Shown one piece after another: positions 34,621-46,500 of a stretch of 64,000 bases of DNA (position 1 is its first letter; every line of letters begins with the position of its first letter). Source of the stretch: Prionace glauca (Eukaryota; Chordata; Chondrichthyes; Carcharhiniformes; Carcharhinidae); the NCBI GenBank assembly GCA_037974335.1, contig CM075724.1, positions 62,150,470-62,214,469 of the forward strand, given 5' to 3'. Both the position numbers and the translations under genes were made by a program. Below the pieces are notes generated by a model. That model searched no databases, had not been told where the DNA came from, and saw only the letters and a list, made by a program, of their open reading frames with translations.

Positions 34621-34756
34621 GGCCAAAAGCAAGATTAAAGCCAGAAACTTCAGCACTTGTGTGATTTTTGTAGAAGTTAGAGGAAAGAGAAATGGTAACA
34701 TTCTGAAAGAGCCATAGAGATGCAAAAAGGTGTATTCATGTGTTTTTTCATTATAG

Positions 34757-34887
34757 AAAGATGATTTTAAGGTGAAATGTGAAGAATTGATGAGCATGCT
34801 AGAGTCTCTTGACCTTAGCCTCAGGGATCTTGGTGATAAATCTTTAATGGGAACAAGCTGCAGCCATAACAGTGGAGAACAATTCAA
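34757..34887 (+). other. Exon-like open segment of unknown gene
   Basis: A pyrimidine tract with TTATAG acceptor precedes 43 open codons (KDDFKVKCEELMSMLESL and onward), and a full GTGAGT donor follows. Codon content looks protein-like (helical, acidic/leucine-rich). Further open stretches lie downstream (for example DPVLIPDSEEKLKDFGLSS near 35.0-35.16 kb), separated by stops. I do not recognise the protein. It could be an exon of a plus-strand gene, or part of a decayed processed copy that happens to have splice-like ends. Confidence 0.35.
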
Positions 34888-34984
34888 GTGAGTTTTGCAA
34901 AGATTAAAGAGGAATCAGGCAAAAATGTTTTCTCCCCCTTTTTTAAAAACTTTGTTTATATAGTGAAAATATTCTTGAGCTTGC

Positions 34985-35600
34985 TGAAATTAGTTGGCAG
35001 TTACAACGTTATTATGCACCAATGATCCTGTTCTTATTCCTGACTCTGAAGAGAAGCTGAAAGATTTTGGATTGAGCTCAGTGAAAGTGAGAAGGGCTGA
35101 GCATAAACTGTATAAATGTTTAGCAGTGTCCAAAAAGAGAATCAGTGCAACCAAGAAATGAGACAAAGGATGCAGTGGTTGAAGATGCATTTCAAAACTC
35201 CAAATTAGCTGTGAAAACAAAGCTGAGAATCTTGGAATACTATAACATAATTGTCATAAGGAGTGCATGTTAGACCATCAGTGAAGCACTGCAGAGTTTT
35301 TTTTGATGAATAATGAAAATCTCTGGCTATGTTGGACAAAGAAGAGATACTCGTTTAAATGAGACCAAAAGAACTCTGCTGCCCAAAATGAGGAATGTTG
35401 GAATATCCTGGGCTTGTAATAAAAACATGATTGAGAAGTTTTGCAATGGGGAATGCAGGTGATAAAAGTGAGATAAACAAAACTATAACTTTAAAAAGCC
35501 TTTCAAATCAGATGAATGAGGATGATCCACATCCCTTGAGCCAGATGAATGTAAAGGTCTGTGGTCGTCAATGTCCTCTTAAAGCATGGTATCCGAAGAC
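34985..35600 (+). pseudogene. Possible decayed processed copy, unknown parent
   Basis: Consecutive coding-like runs in shifting frames (SSVKVRRAEHKLYKCLAVSK, then VVEDAFQNSKLAVKTKLRIL) with stops between. No introns seen between them. Parent gene not recognised; not similar to the LINEs around it. Confidence 0.3.
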
Positions 35601-35604
35601 AGAT

Positions 35605-36010
35605 TTTTAAGTTTGTTTATTAGTGTCACAATCACAGTGAAGTTACTGTGAAAATCCCCTAGTTGCCACAAGCTGGTTCCTGTTCACTGATGAAGCATTC
35701 AACATCCCTTTCAGCTCATCCTCCCATTCCGCTTCATCTGATCTGCAAATTTGGAGATGTTGTATTTGGCTCCATCTAAATTCATTAATATACATTGTGA
35801 ATAGTTGGGGTCCTAGCACTGATCTGTGTGGTACTGTTATACTGTAACAGTACACTGAGGAAGAACTTAGCATGACCAACAAACCTATCAAGTTTTTTGG
35901 ACTATAGGAGGAGAGTGGAACTTCTGGAGGAAACCTGTGCAGACTCTGCACAGACAGTGACCCAACCCAGGGTCCCTGCTTCTGTGAGGCAGCCATGCTA
36001 AGCACCACCA
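35605..36010 (-). mobile_element. SINE (antisense), interrupted by a CR1 piece
   Basis: Left: 'gtttgtttattagtgtcaca', the tail also seen at 61.2 kb. Right: 'ggaggaaacctgtgcagact' and a decayed head. About 160 bp of CR1 antisense (about 35,670-35,835, with 'tctgcaaatttggagatgtt') lies between. Confidence 0.65.
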
Positions 36011-36039
36011 CCATGCATTATGAGGGAGAGCCTGATGTC

Positions 36040-37165
36040 AGTAGAGGGGAAAAACTTGAGTCCAGTTGTCCAGGTTAAAATAACAATACTTGGAAAACCA
36101 TGGCAGAATTAGACAGTGTGGATTTATGAGGGAAAGGATGCTTGACAAATCAACTGGAATTCTTTGAGCATGTAACTAGTAGAGTTGATGATGGGGAGCC
36201 AGTGCGTGTGGTTTATTTCCATTTTCAGAACACTTATAATAGTTAAATACATGGGATTGCAGCTAAGGTTATTGAGATGGATAGGAAACTCATTAGCAGA
36301 CAGTGGAAATAGATTTCTTTCTAAATGGCAGGCAGTGACTCGTGTGGTATCACAGGGATCAGTGCAAGGACCTAATGAGTCACAATTATATATTAATGAA
36401 TTTAGATGGAGCCAAGTACAATATCTCCCCATTTACAGATGAGATGAAGTTGGATGGCAGGATGAGCTGAGGGATGTAAAATGCTTCATCATTATGATTT
36501 GGATAAGCTGAATGAGGTGGGCAAATGTATGGCAGATGCAGTATAATGTGAATAAATGTGAGGTTATCCCCTGTGGTAGCAAAAATGGGATGGCAGGTTA
36601 TTATCTGGCTGTAAATTGAGAGGGAGGAAAGTGCAGTGAGATCTGGGTGTCCTCCTGACACTGTCACTGAAAGAAAGGAAATGGTATGCTGGCCTTGGTG
36701 AGAGGATTTGAGGACAGGAGCTGGAATGTCTTGCTGCAATTATACAGGGCCTTGGTGAGGTCACAAGTGGAATATTGTGTGCAGTGTTGGTCTCCTAGTC
36801 TGAGAAAGAACATTCTTTCTGTACAGGGAATGCGGCAAAGGTTTACAAGGCTGATTCCTGGGATGGTGGGACTGATGTCTGAGGAGCAGTTGAGCTCGGT
36901 AGGATTATATTTGCTGGACATCGGAAGAATGAGGGGTCAATCTCATAAATCTATAAAATTTTTGCAGGACACCATGGTGGGGGGAGTCCAGAACCAGGGA
37001 TCATAGTCCAAAGATATGGGGCAAATCTTTTTTAAGACTGAAATGAGGAGTAATTTCTTCATGCAGAGAGGGAGGCCTATGACATTTAATATCACAAAGC
37101 AATTGAGGCCAAAGCATTTTGTTCTCAAGAAGTTAGACTAATTGTTGGGCAAAGGGGGATCAAAG
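36040..37165 (+). mobile_element. Old CR1 LINE, RT C-terminal half
   Basis: 'ggatttatgagggaaaggat', then VVSQGSVQGPNESQLYINEF, a decayed FADD region, ALVRSQVEYCVQCWSPSLRK and RQRFTRLIPGMVGL. Several frame changes; 3' end degraded. Confidence 0.8.
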
Positions 37166-37194
37166 AGTATGGGGAAAGGTGGGATTGAGTTGGA

Positions 37195-37330
37195 TGATAC
37201 AGCACAATGTTCAGCACTGCTGCCTCAGTGCCAGGGATAGGTTTCAATTTTGGCCTTGGGTTCTATCTGTGGAGTTTGCACAATCTCCCCACATCTGTGG
37301 GTTTCCTCCAGGTGCTCCAGTAGTTTGGAT
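37195..37330 (+). mobile_element. SINE fragment
   Basis: 'cagcactgctgcctcagtgc', 'tggagtttgcacaatctccc' and 'ggtttcctccaggtgctcc'; tail missing. Confidence 0.75.
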
Positions 37331-37499
37331 GTACTGATGTATTTGGATCCTTGCATCTTAAAAGTAAGACGCAGAGAGTGGGTCCTACTGGGGATCTACA
37401 TGAAATATTGTGACAACATGTTGCATGTTTTTTTGTCAGCATGATTGACTTATTTACAAGCTAACTGTATATTTGAGCAAATCAAACTTTTCTTTCTTT

Positions 37500-37610
37500 G
37501 CCCTACTTACATTCGGGAAATGAGTAGACTATTTAACCCTGTAAACTTATTCCACTATTCAGTGATGTCATGGCAGACCTATGACTGTACTCCGAATACA
37601 GGGCATTCTC
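37500..37610 (-). mobile_element. CR1 3' end fragment
   Basis: 'cactattcagtgatgtcatg' in antisense CR1 context. Strongly diverged. Confidence 0.45.
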
Positions 37611-39319
37611 TCTCATGCTCCACACTATTTGTTTAAATTTCTGTGAAGGGCCCTGTCCTTGAAATAGTGTGAAACTGAAGAGACATTCTGATTTGGAAAC
37701 TCCTTCTGAGATCATCCAGAATCTTCCTGTAGAATCCTTGCCTTCGCAAATTCAGCCCATTGTGTCTTGTGTGAATGGTTAATTGGACCTTCAGGTGAAA
37801 ATTTTTCCTTTGTAAATTGCTGCAACTGTCAATAGGTAATAGAACGAGAGGGTTTCAGAGACTCGCAATCAACATGGTAAAGTGCATCTTATGAGAATAA
37901 GGATTGAGAAAAAGTGTGGGTTGTGTCCAATCTGAACAGGATATAAAGATTAGGTTGTGGGGAAAAGTCCATTAAAGGGGAAAGTGTGGGATCAAAAATT
38001 ATTAGGTTTAATTTTGTGGCCAGTTAGTGAACTGTTAATATAAAAATCTCATGGGAATTTGACCTTTCACAAATGAAATGATGTACTTTGTCCAGCAACT
38101 TGTGGCCATTCACAGTTTTGGGAATAGTTCTTCAATATCAAGTTGGCGGCCAATTTTCACATAAGCAGTGTGTATCAACCATTTTTTTTCCTTCCTGAAT
38201 GTTGTCCCTATCAAAAGTTGCGATGTTTACATGAGCTGAGGGAGAGGACCCCTTTCAGTAAAGGGCATCTGTCCCCACCATCCTTTGTTCCTGTGACTCA
38301 TTTTCTATGAAGAATTTGTTGACACTTTAAAACTATTCTTATTAGCATAGTATAACTGATTCTGGGGGATTCCAATGTGGGTTACATCAGCTGCTCAATT
38401 ACATACAATTGGGCAGGCCTGAAAATTACTGCAGCGTTCTTGAAATGATTTAATTAATGCCCATGTAATTAATTGCATTGTTCATATTTAAGAGAAAATC
38501 AATTTCTTCACAGTAAATGTTTACTCTTTTCAATGTATCTCTTTTGAATTCTAGGTTTAATTTTATTTATAACTGAAGTTTATGAATATCTCAGACAATA
38601 ACATGGTGGCCATCAAAACCCAGTTTCCCTGAACATTGACCATGGCTTCTATCAGCCATGGACTTGATCAGTTCTTCAAATCTAACCAGTGGCATTTTGT
38701 AGCACCTGCCCTGACTTGGCTGGTACTTCTGTTCAACTCTCCAATAAATGAAAACAAAGAACTACTGGCACATTTGTTTTAGAGAAGAAATGTTTCTTTC
38801 TGCTTGTGTAATTGTTGCATTTTCTACTTTATTAAATGGATAAAATAACTTTTCTGAGGGTTTTAATTGTTTAGAGATTTCACCCTGATCCTTTTGACTT
38901 TGTAATTGGATGTAGCACTCAATCCAGTAGGATGGGCATTTCACGGAATGGATTTTGTGGCTTTGAGTTCTGTGATAGAAAGTGTTTCACTGCTCCTCTT
39001 GCTGTCCAACACAAATCTCATACATATTTAGTCTTGTTTATGATCAGATCTGGGACTCATGGGTTAAGATTTTAACTTTTATCTGTTTTACACAAATTAA
39101 TGTTTTCTGCTCATTCCATGTGATTAAGATGTGTAAATGACCTGACTGTTGCTGGTTTGTGGGCCTGTCCAATTTGCCCCAATGCCTGCTGAGTATGATT
39201 TAAATTGTGTGAAGTATTTTAATCTTCAGAAAATTGCAATACTCAGAATCAGTGGGAACTACATGAAATGCCAGATTGCAGGCAGTCATAAGGCTGTTTG
39301 CAGATCTTAAGTTTTTTTA

Positions 39320-40289
39320 AAAAAACATTGAGCCTTAAAACTGTAAAGCAATTTTACCAGCACTAAAGTATTGAGGTTAGCCTGGGCTGTTTTTTTTAAA
39401 ATTGTAATTCTGAATGGTAATGAACCAAACTCAGGTCTAGGGGTTTTGTGCTTCCAGTTGGTGGGACAACAGTTCATTTCTTACTAAATTTGCATAGGAA
39501 AGATGTTGAATTCTTTCTAAGCAAGAAATCTGGAAGTTAGAATATGAAAATTTTAGAATCATTATTGTCTGTTGTAGTTCAAGGCCCACAGTAACCTTGG
39601 TGATAAACGAGTCCTTGCCTGAAGTATCAACATTGAAAATAATATCTTGCCTGTCTTGAATCTGTACGTCCATAGTGTTGCACATCACACTGGCAGAATG
39701 GAATGCCAGAACATCACCTTTGGCAGATGCGGGATGCAGTTAATAGTGCTGTCAGTAGGATTGCTGTAATCCTATATAATTAAAATGCACTGGAAACGTT
39801 GCAGTGTATACAATGTTTTGCCTTAAAATTGGTTGGTGCCAGGAGAGAACTGTAAGGATCATAAAGTAAGAATGGGTCCATCACTAGTGGGAGTGATTTC
39901 AAAAAAATATTGTTTTAGTGTGCAGCACTTGACTTTACATAGTCCTGCTGGCATTTGATAAGACTATCACTGGTTTTGGTGTAGCTTTGCCAACCTAGAA
40001 GAAATAAATAATTGGTTATACTTTTTGTGGTTACACTCCATCTCCTTGGCCCCTGTTTCTTAATATCTTTCCAATCCCCAACCGCCAAATAAAAACTTAA
40101 AACTGATCCTCATTTTCAGCAAAGTAGCCCTGTGGAATTTCATAATCTGTGTATACAATCCCTCTATTCTTCGTTATGGAACCTGACCATGGTTCCTGTA
40201 TCTTCTGACCTATAGGAATTAATTGATTTACAATGTTTATGCACAAGGTTCACTAATGCTTAACCAGCTGGCACATTTTGTATCACTGC
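39320..40289. other. Unit B single-copy flank
   Basis: No exon and no recognised repeat. Confidence 0.4.
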
Positions 40290-40558
40290 AATGAAAACTG
40301 TAGTGGTTAGCAGTGCTGTCTGTGCCAGGGACCTACGTGTGATTCCTGTGATGGGTCACTGTGTGGAGTTTGCACATTCTCACAATGTCTATGCGGGTTT
40401 CTTCCAGATGCTCCGGTTTCCTCTCACACTCTAAAGATGTGCTGGTTAGGTTGGACGTACTAAATTGCTCCATATTGTCAGGGGGTTAGTAAGATTATGA
40501 GATAGGTCCTGGATGGGATTGTGATTGGCTGCCTCCTGCACTGCAGGAATTCTATGAC
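40290..40558 (+). mobile_element. tRNA-headed SINE
   Basis: 'agtggttagcagtgctgtct', 'ggagtttgcacattctcaca', 'gctccggtttcctctcacac', tail 'gggattgtgattggctgcct'. Present in unit B only. Confidence 0.8.
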
Positions 40559-40804
40559 AGCACAGTTGGTGTCTGTTAGCTAAATTGTTTCCTTGATCCT
40601 GTTGGATCTTTGGGGTTGATTAACTGAACTGTACTTCCCTGGGAGCAGCACAAAAATGACGCAATTTTTTAGTAGTTGCTGTCTATAAAGTATTCTGACT
40701 AGACTAGTTATGTTTTCTCCTTTTTTAAAAGGTAGGATAATGTTGTTGCAGGCAATAGACTTATCTGTCCCTCTCTTGAAACTGGATAAATTATTCTTGG
40801 GTTA

Positions 40805-42440
40805 CATAAGAACATAAGAAATAGGAGCAGGAGTAGACCATCTAGCCCCTGAGCCTGCCCCACCATTCAATAAGACCATGGGTGATCTGTCGTCTCTCAG
40901 TTCCACTTTCCCGCCCTCTCCACATAACCCTTAATCCCCTTGCCTATCAAAAACCTATCAACCCGCATCTTAAATATATTTAGCGAGACAGCCTCCACCA
41001 CTTCAACGGGCAGAGAATTCCAGAGATTCACCACCCTTTGAGTGAAGAAGTTCCTCCTCAACTCCGTTCTAAACAGCCCCCCCCTTTATCTTGAGGCTGT
41101 GCCCTCTAGTCCTACTGTCCTTTCTGAGCGGAAAGAGCCTCTCCACCTCTATCCTATCCATCCCATTCATCATCTTATATGTCTCAATGAGATCTCCCCT
41201 CATTCTTCTAAACTCTAACGAGTACAAGCCGAGTTTATTCAGCCTCTCCTCATAGTTCAACCCCCTCAACTCCGGTATCAGCCTAGTAAACCTCCTCTGC
41301 ACTCCCTCCAAGGCCAAAATATCCTTGCGTAAGTGCGGCGCCCAAAACTGCACACAGTACTCCAGCTGCGGCCTCACCAGTGGCCTATACAGCTGCAACA
41401 AGGCCTCCCTACTTTTATATTCAATTCCCCTCACTATGAAGGCCAGCATCTCATTCGCCTTCCTGACCACCTGCTGCACCTGCAGGCTGGGTTTTTGCGA
41501 CTCATGCACAAGGACCCTGAGGTCCCTCTGCACCGTCGCATGCTGCAGTTTTTCGCCATGTAAGTAACAGTCCTTCCTACCATTATTCCTACCAAAGTGG
41601 ACAACCTCACATTTGCCAACATTAAATTCCATTTGCCAGTTCCTGGCCCATTTGCCCAGCCTATCTAGATCCTTCTGCAGACTGTCCACACCCTCCGCAC
41701 AATTTGCTGTTCCACCAATCTTGGTGTCATCAGCAAATTTCGACACCATACATTCGGTTCCCTCCTCCAGATCATCTATATAAAGGGTAAATAGGTGAGT
41801 CCCCAGAACTGACCCCTGGGGCACTCCACTAGTCACCAACCACCAATCTGAATAGAACCATTGACACCCACACTCTGCCTCTTATTTGACAGCCAATCCT
41901 CTATCCACGCTAACACCCTACCCCCAACTCCATGCCCCCTGACCTTCTGTAATAATCTCTTGTGAGGCACCTTATCAAACACCTTCTGAAAATCAAGAAA
42001 GGCCACATCCACCGGCTCTCCTCTATCCACCGTCCGAGACACATCCTCATTGAACTCCAATAAATTCGTCAGACACGAATTCCCCTTAACGAAACCATGC
42101 TGCGTCTGCTCTATCAAACAATTCTGCTCAAGATGCCTCGCTATTTTCTCCTTGATCACGGATTCTAACATTTTACCTACAACCGACGTTAAACTAACCG
42201 GCCTATAATTCCCTTCCTTTTGCCTGCCATCCTTCTTAAACAACGGCGTAACATTAGCCATTTTCCAATCTTTCAGCACTTCCCCGGAATCCAGCAACGT
42301 TTGGAAAATAATCACCAAGGCATCCACTATCACCTCCGCCATTTCTTTCAGAACCCTCGGATGCATTCCATCTGGTCCTGGGGACTTGTCCACAATCAGT
42401 CCCTCCAGTCTGTCGAGCACTGCCTCTCTAGTAACAATTA
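40805..42440 (-). mobile_element. Young CR1 LINE, RT and 3' end
   Basis: Same subfamily as the 19.8 kb copy. RT from VLDRLEGLIVDKSPGPDG through FLDFQKVFDKVPHKRLL, VPQGSVLGTHLF and FADDTKIGG (motif C intact) to RRFTRLIPELRGL, then the 3' end with CTTATGTTCTTATG. One frame change near 41,836 separates the two open parts. It lies in the 3' flank below exon R. Confidence 0.9.
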
Positions 42441-42592
42441 AATAGTTCTACTAAACAGTTTGAATTTTGCGGAATGGTGGTGCATTGAAGTTCCCATTAT
42501 CCTATGCCACATGGTTGGTGATTACAACACGTTTGCTGTTGTCTCAAACAGAACAAAGTTTAAAAAGAAAACTGTTAAACACAAATACTTGT

Positions 42593-42598
42593 TTTATT
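42593..42598 (-). terminator. Candidate polyadenylation signal of gene 2
   Basis: AATAAA about 0.8 kb past the stop in exon R; an ATTAAA variant lies nearer (42,893-42,898). The aligned site in unit A reads TTTTTAAAAAG on the plus strand and has lost the hexamer. Confidence 0.35.
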
Positions 42599-42944
42599 AA
42601 AGTTGAATTGATTGGCACCTAACGTTCCATAAGGAATCTCCAAATCTGATCTCAAACCATGGAAATTCAATTTTAAGAACCAGCATAGACTGACATTACA
42701 AAATCTGAATGACTTGCTTGATATTGTTTCAAACTTGAGCAAATTTATAACATGCTACCCAAAGAAATAAAATATTTGCAAAACCTTTTTGGTATGGAAG
42801 AGCACCTGATATTAGACTTGTTCCATTGGATAAGTGATCAATTGTCTTGTTTTACCATCTTGGGTATGTGGATTCTCACCATTATTATGTACTTTAATTG
42901 CAATAAATGAAACTGTATGGTTAATGGACAAATATCAGAAGGTC

Positions 42945-43200
42945 TTGTGGCACAATAGGTACCTGCTTATGAGACAGAAGCTCTGGGTTCAAGTCTGATT
43001 CCAGGAGTTGCTGGTCAAGAAAGGTTGGTCAAGGAATGTTGCTAAATAAGTTGAGTAACTTGTGAATCCTTAATGTACAACAATGGTAGACAGTAAGAAC
43101 AGGAGAAATTTCCATCCAAATGGTCAGCCATGTGATGGAAATTAATTGAAGCCCCTTCCATCACTACCCACTCAGGGTACAACATAATGGTGTGTTACTA
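42945..43200 (+). mobile_element. Second tRNA-headed SINE family
   Basis: 'gtcttgtggcacaataggta' and 'ggttcaagtctgattccagg' look like A- and B-box blocks of a tRNA-derived head; the body differs from the common SINE. Confidence 0.5.
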
Positions 43201-43404
43201 GAGCAACTGACTCCTTGGAGGTTGAAATAGCTGGTGTCTATCAGACTGGTACCAACAGTTGGATTAATCTCCTGGCTGGAGTGGATTGGGACCTGCTTGC
43301 TTGATGTGAGATCAGAGTGCTATAGGTTAGATCTGCCTTCAGGCAGAATTGAGGAATCAAATACCTGGGTCTACATCGATAAAAAGCTCAATTTTAAGTT
43401 ACTT

Positions 43405-43548
43405 TTAGATTTTCAACTTCTCTCTCTTTGTCATGTTTATTTCTGCATACTCTACATGTTTGTCTTGTTGTTTAAATTTTGATGTTTTCTTGAAGTCAGT
43501 GAGCTGCAGAGTGGCGTAAGTCAGCTTGTTATCTCCACTTTGTTTAGT
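43405..43548 (-). CDS. Gene 2 exon R: last coding exon with two ITIMs
   Basis: CAG acceptor, phase 0, 47 codons and TAA. KLTYATLQL is an ITIM (LxYxxL); KHVEYAEINM is a second (VxYxxI), 23 residues later. The paired spacing resembles the SIRP-alpha tail. It aligns end to end with R' of unit A. Confidence 0.75.
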   Translation of the reverse strand, partial: TKQSGDNKLTYATLQLTDFKKTSKFKQQDKHVEYAEINMTKREKLKI

Positions 43549-46500
43549 CTGTGAAAACAATATTTAATACTTGTTAACTCATCAGCTGATTACTTGACGC
43601 AATTAGGTTTTTAAAAAGGCTGCAATGAAGTTTTCTTTCATTTCAAGTCTCAGTTAACAAGAACACACAGCCCATCAAGTTTAACAAGCTCTGTTTAGAG
43701 CAATTTAGTCCCCTTTTCTCTTATCCTAAATAAAAGTGGCTATCCAATTTCCTTTTGAAATTATTGGTCTCTGTTTCCCTTTATCCCTGGCAGCCCACAA
43801 ACCTATCTCCAACCTGTTCTTAACAACCACCCCCTCCCCCACATCCCGTGCCCAAAAACCTCATTCTTGTATCATCAGCTAATGGGAACACCACAATGAA
43901 TCTTTTCTCCCAGGAAAGAAACACTAGCTTTTCCATGCCAAGAACCATTTTACATTTCCTCTGTAGGGCCCACTCATACTAATGTGTGCTGACCTGAGCA
44001 GGCTGCAAAATCTGTGGCCTAACCAAAACTTTATAAAGCTTTAATATTAGAACCATGGAATCCATCTAAGTGTGCACTGATTATCTAGGCCCACTACCTC
44101 TATCCTATAATCCTGTGTCTTTAGTAAACCTAACCTACACAAACTACTTCTCATGTTTTACTAACTACTCTCTTACGAGGTCCTGCACTACAACCTTCAA
44201 AGATTGATACACATTGACTCCCAGCTCCCAGTTCTGCACACTCTTTAGAACAGTGCCAGTACATCTATGGTGTTTATCCCTATCCCTTCTGCCAAAGTCC
44301 AGCACCTTGTGTTTTTAGATTGCATTTTGTCACTTATCTGCCTATTCTGCTAGTTTGTGTCCTGATGCAGCCCATTAAAACTCATCCTTTGTTAGCTCCT
44401 CAAAGTTTGGTATCATTGACAATTGTTTGTATTGGTTTTATTTTGGGTCTCTCTCTTCTTCAAAGTCCTCCCCCAAATCGTGTTGGTATTATGTTTCAAT
44501 CATCACGTTCCCCTGCTATTATAACCAATTTAAGATAGCAGAGGCATACTTCAATTAAAATAGCAGACAAATGAATTTAATACTTGCAGACTGGTGGTAA
44601 CTTGGATGCTGTGATATGGCTACATATGGGGTCATGTGGCAGGAGTGCAGGTAGACACAGAGTATTCCATACACTGTTATTGTTCTAATACTTGATTGCC
44701 AGTTATTGCAACCCATCAAAGAATATTTGAAATGCTAGTTTTACAATTGGGGCTGAAGAGTGAATTTTGCATGTGCCCTCCTAACCTATCTGATCTACCT
44801 AGCCCCTGGGGCAAGGTTCCAAGGTCCTATTTACCCACTGGCTTCCTCTCCCCTCTTTCCCACCCCTCCCTCCAAATCTCTGGGTCATGAGGCAAATATG
44901 AATGCTAGCTGAGATCAGCCAACACTGTCAGTTGGTTGATTTAAATGTGGGGCATTCCCAATCACTGCAGCTCAGTGTAGTACCACTAAACAATAATTTT
45001 CTCAAATTATCTAGCGATATTTACATTTAATGATCTGAGCTGTATCTGGAAATATACAATGCTTTTGTCTATCTGTATGGGTTTGCATTTTTCCTGGTGC
45101 TGGTTTTGACAGGGCATTGTTAGGTGAGTTTCTTATTTTGTGGTTTAGAACAATCATCATAGCCAGCTTCAAATAGGAGACAGAGTCTAGTGCCCTTTCT
45201 ATCTTGCCTCTGTTGCTTTTTCCAACTAAATCAGTTGGAGATATGCTGGTGCTTAATTGGACAGAATAAAATGAATCCTAAAGTCAAACCACCCTGTGCA
45301 GTTTCAGTAATGATTGTGATAATAAGAGTGTTGATCTTGAATGAAAAAAGTTTGGATATTAATTGGCCCCAGTCCCTCTGCTTTACCTGGGAATAGATGG
45401 TGTGCCCTGTCTCATGTTTCCGTTTGGAGGATCCATTGTCATGTTTCAAATTTAGACTGGCATAGGCAACAGTTTTCTTATTTGGTCCTTGTTGAACCTA
45501 CAGAGAGGAAAAAAAAAGGAATATTTGTAGAGAGCCATCTATCATTTGGAACTGAATCTGAAAATCTGTAGATGGCAACTGATAACATTAGGGTACCATT
45601 ACACATGAGCCACTGATTTTTATCCAGTATGTCACAAATTATTTACCCTTCTTTACAATTGAGAGATCTTGAATATCACTAATAACTATCCCATGAATAA
45701 TACAAACAAATCATTTCCTCCCCCTTTCTCAATTATCTCCTTTTACTAAATTTGACCTCTTATTTCTGCACATTCCATCCCTCAGTAGAAATCTTCGATT
45801 CCACTGCCTAACCCAGAGGTGTAGTGTGCAGAACAATTCAGGTACCTGCAGCCAATCTGAATCAGCAAAGATACCAGAGCTGGGGATAAAAGCACACAAC
45901 AATGTAAGGAATAAGAGTAAAACTAGTCCATGTGACCTCTTGACATGCTTCACCATTTAATAGGTTAATGACTGATTTGATTGGGGTCTCAACTCCACTT
46001 TCCTGTTTATCCTCTAAGAAGGAATTCCTCATCTTTGTCTTTGAGAAATGTGGTGGAGTGGCATTTGTTGTCCCACTCCATTTAAATAGTTTAAATGATA
46101 TTCTAATGTTCAATACTACTTACAAGAAAAGAGGAGGCCGTTTAGCCCATGGAGCCTGCTACCCCATTCATCAAAATCATAACTGATGATCCAGTTCAAT
46201 AGCCTAATTCTGCTTTCTTCTCCTAAACCTTTAATCTCATTCACCCCAAGTGCTTTATCTAGCCGCCTCTTGAATATATTGTGTTTTGGCATCAACTGAT
46301 TCCTGTGGTAATGAATTCCACTGGCTCACCACTCTTTGGGTGAAGAAATGTCTCCTCATCTCTCTCCTAAATGGTCTACCCTGAATCCTCAGACTGTGAC
46401 CCGTGATTCTGGATTATCCTCCCCCCACCACCATCATGAACATCTTCCCTGCGCCCATCCTGTCTAATCCTGCTAGAGTTTTATAAATCTCTGAGATTCC

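Larger units (their letters stand above)
38050..45500 (-). repeat. Tandem duplication unit B (gene 2 tail exons plus 3' flank)
   Basis: Counterpart of unit A. It carries the tail exons used in the gene 2 model and about 5 kb of 3' flank, and has its own later insertions (SINE at 40.3 kb, CR1 at 40.8-42.4 kb and at 43.7-44.5 kb). Confidence 0.75.
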
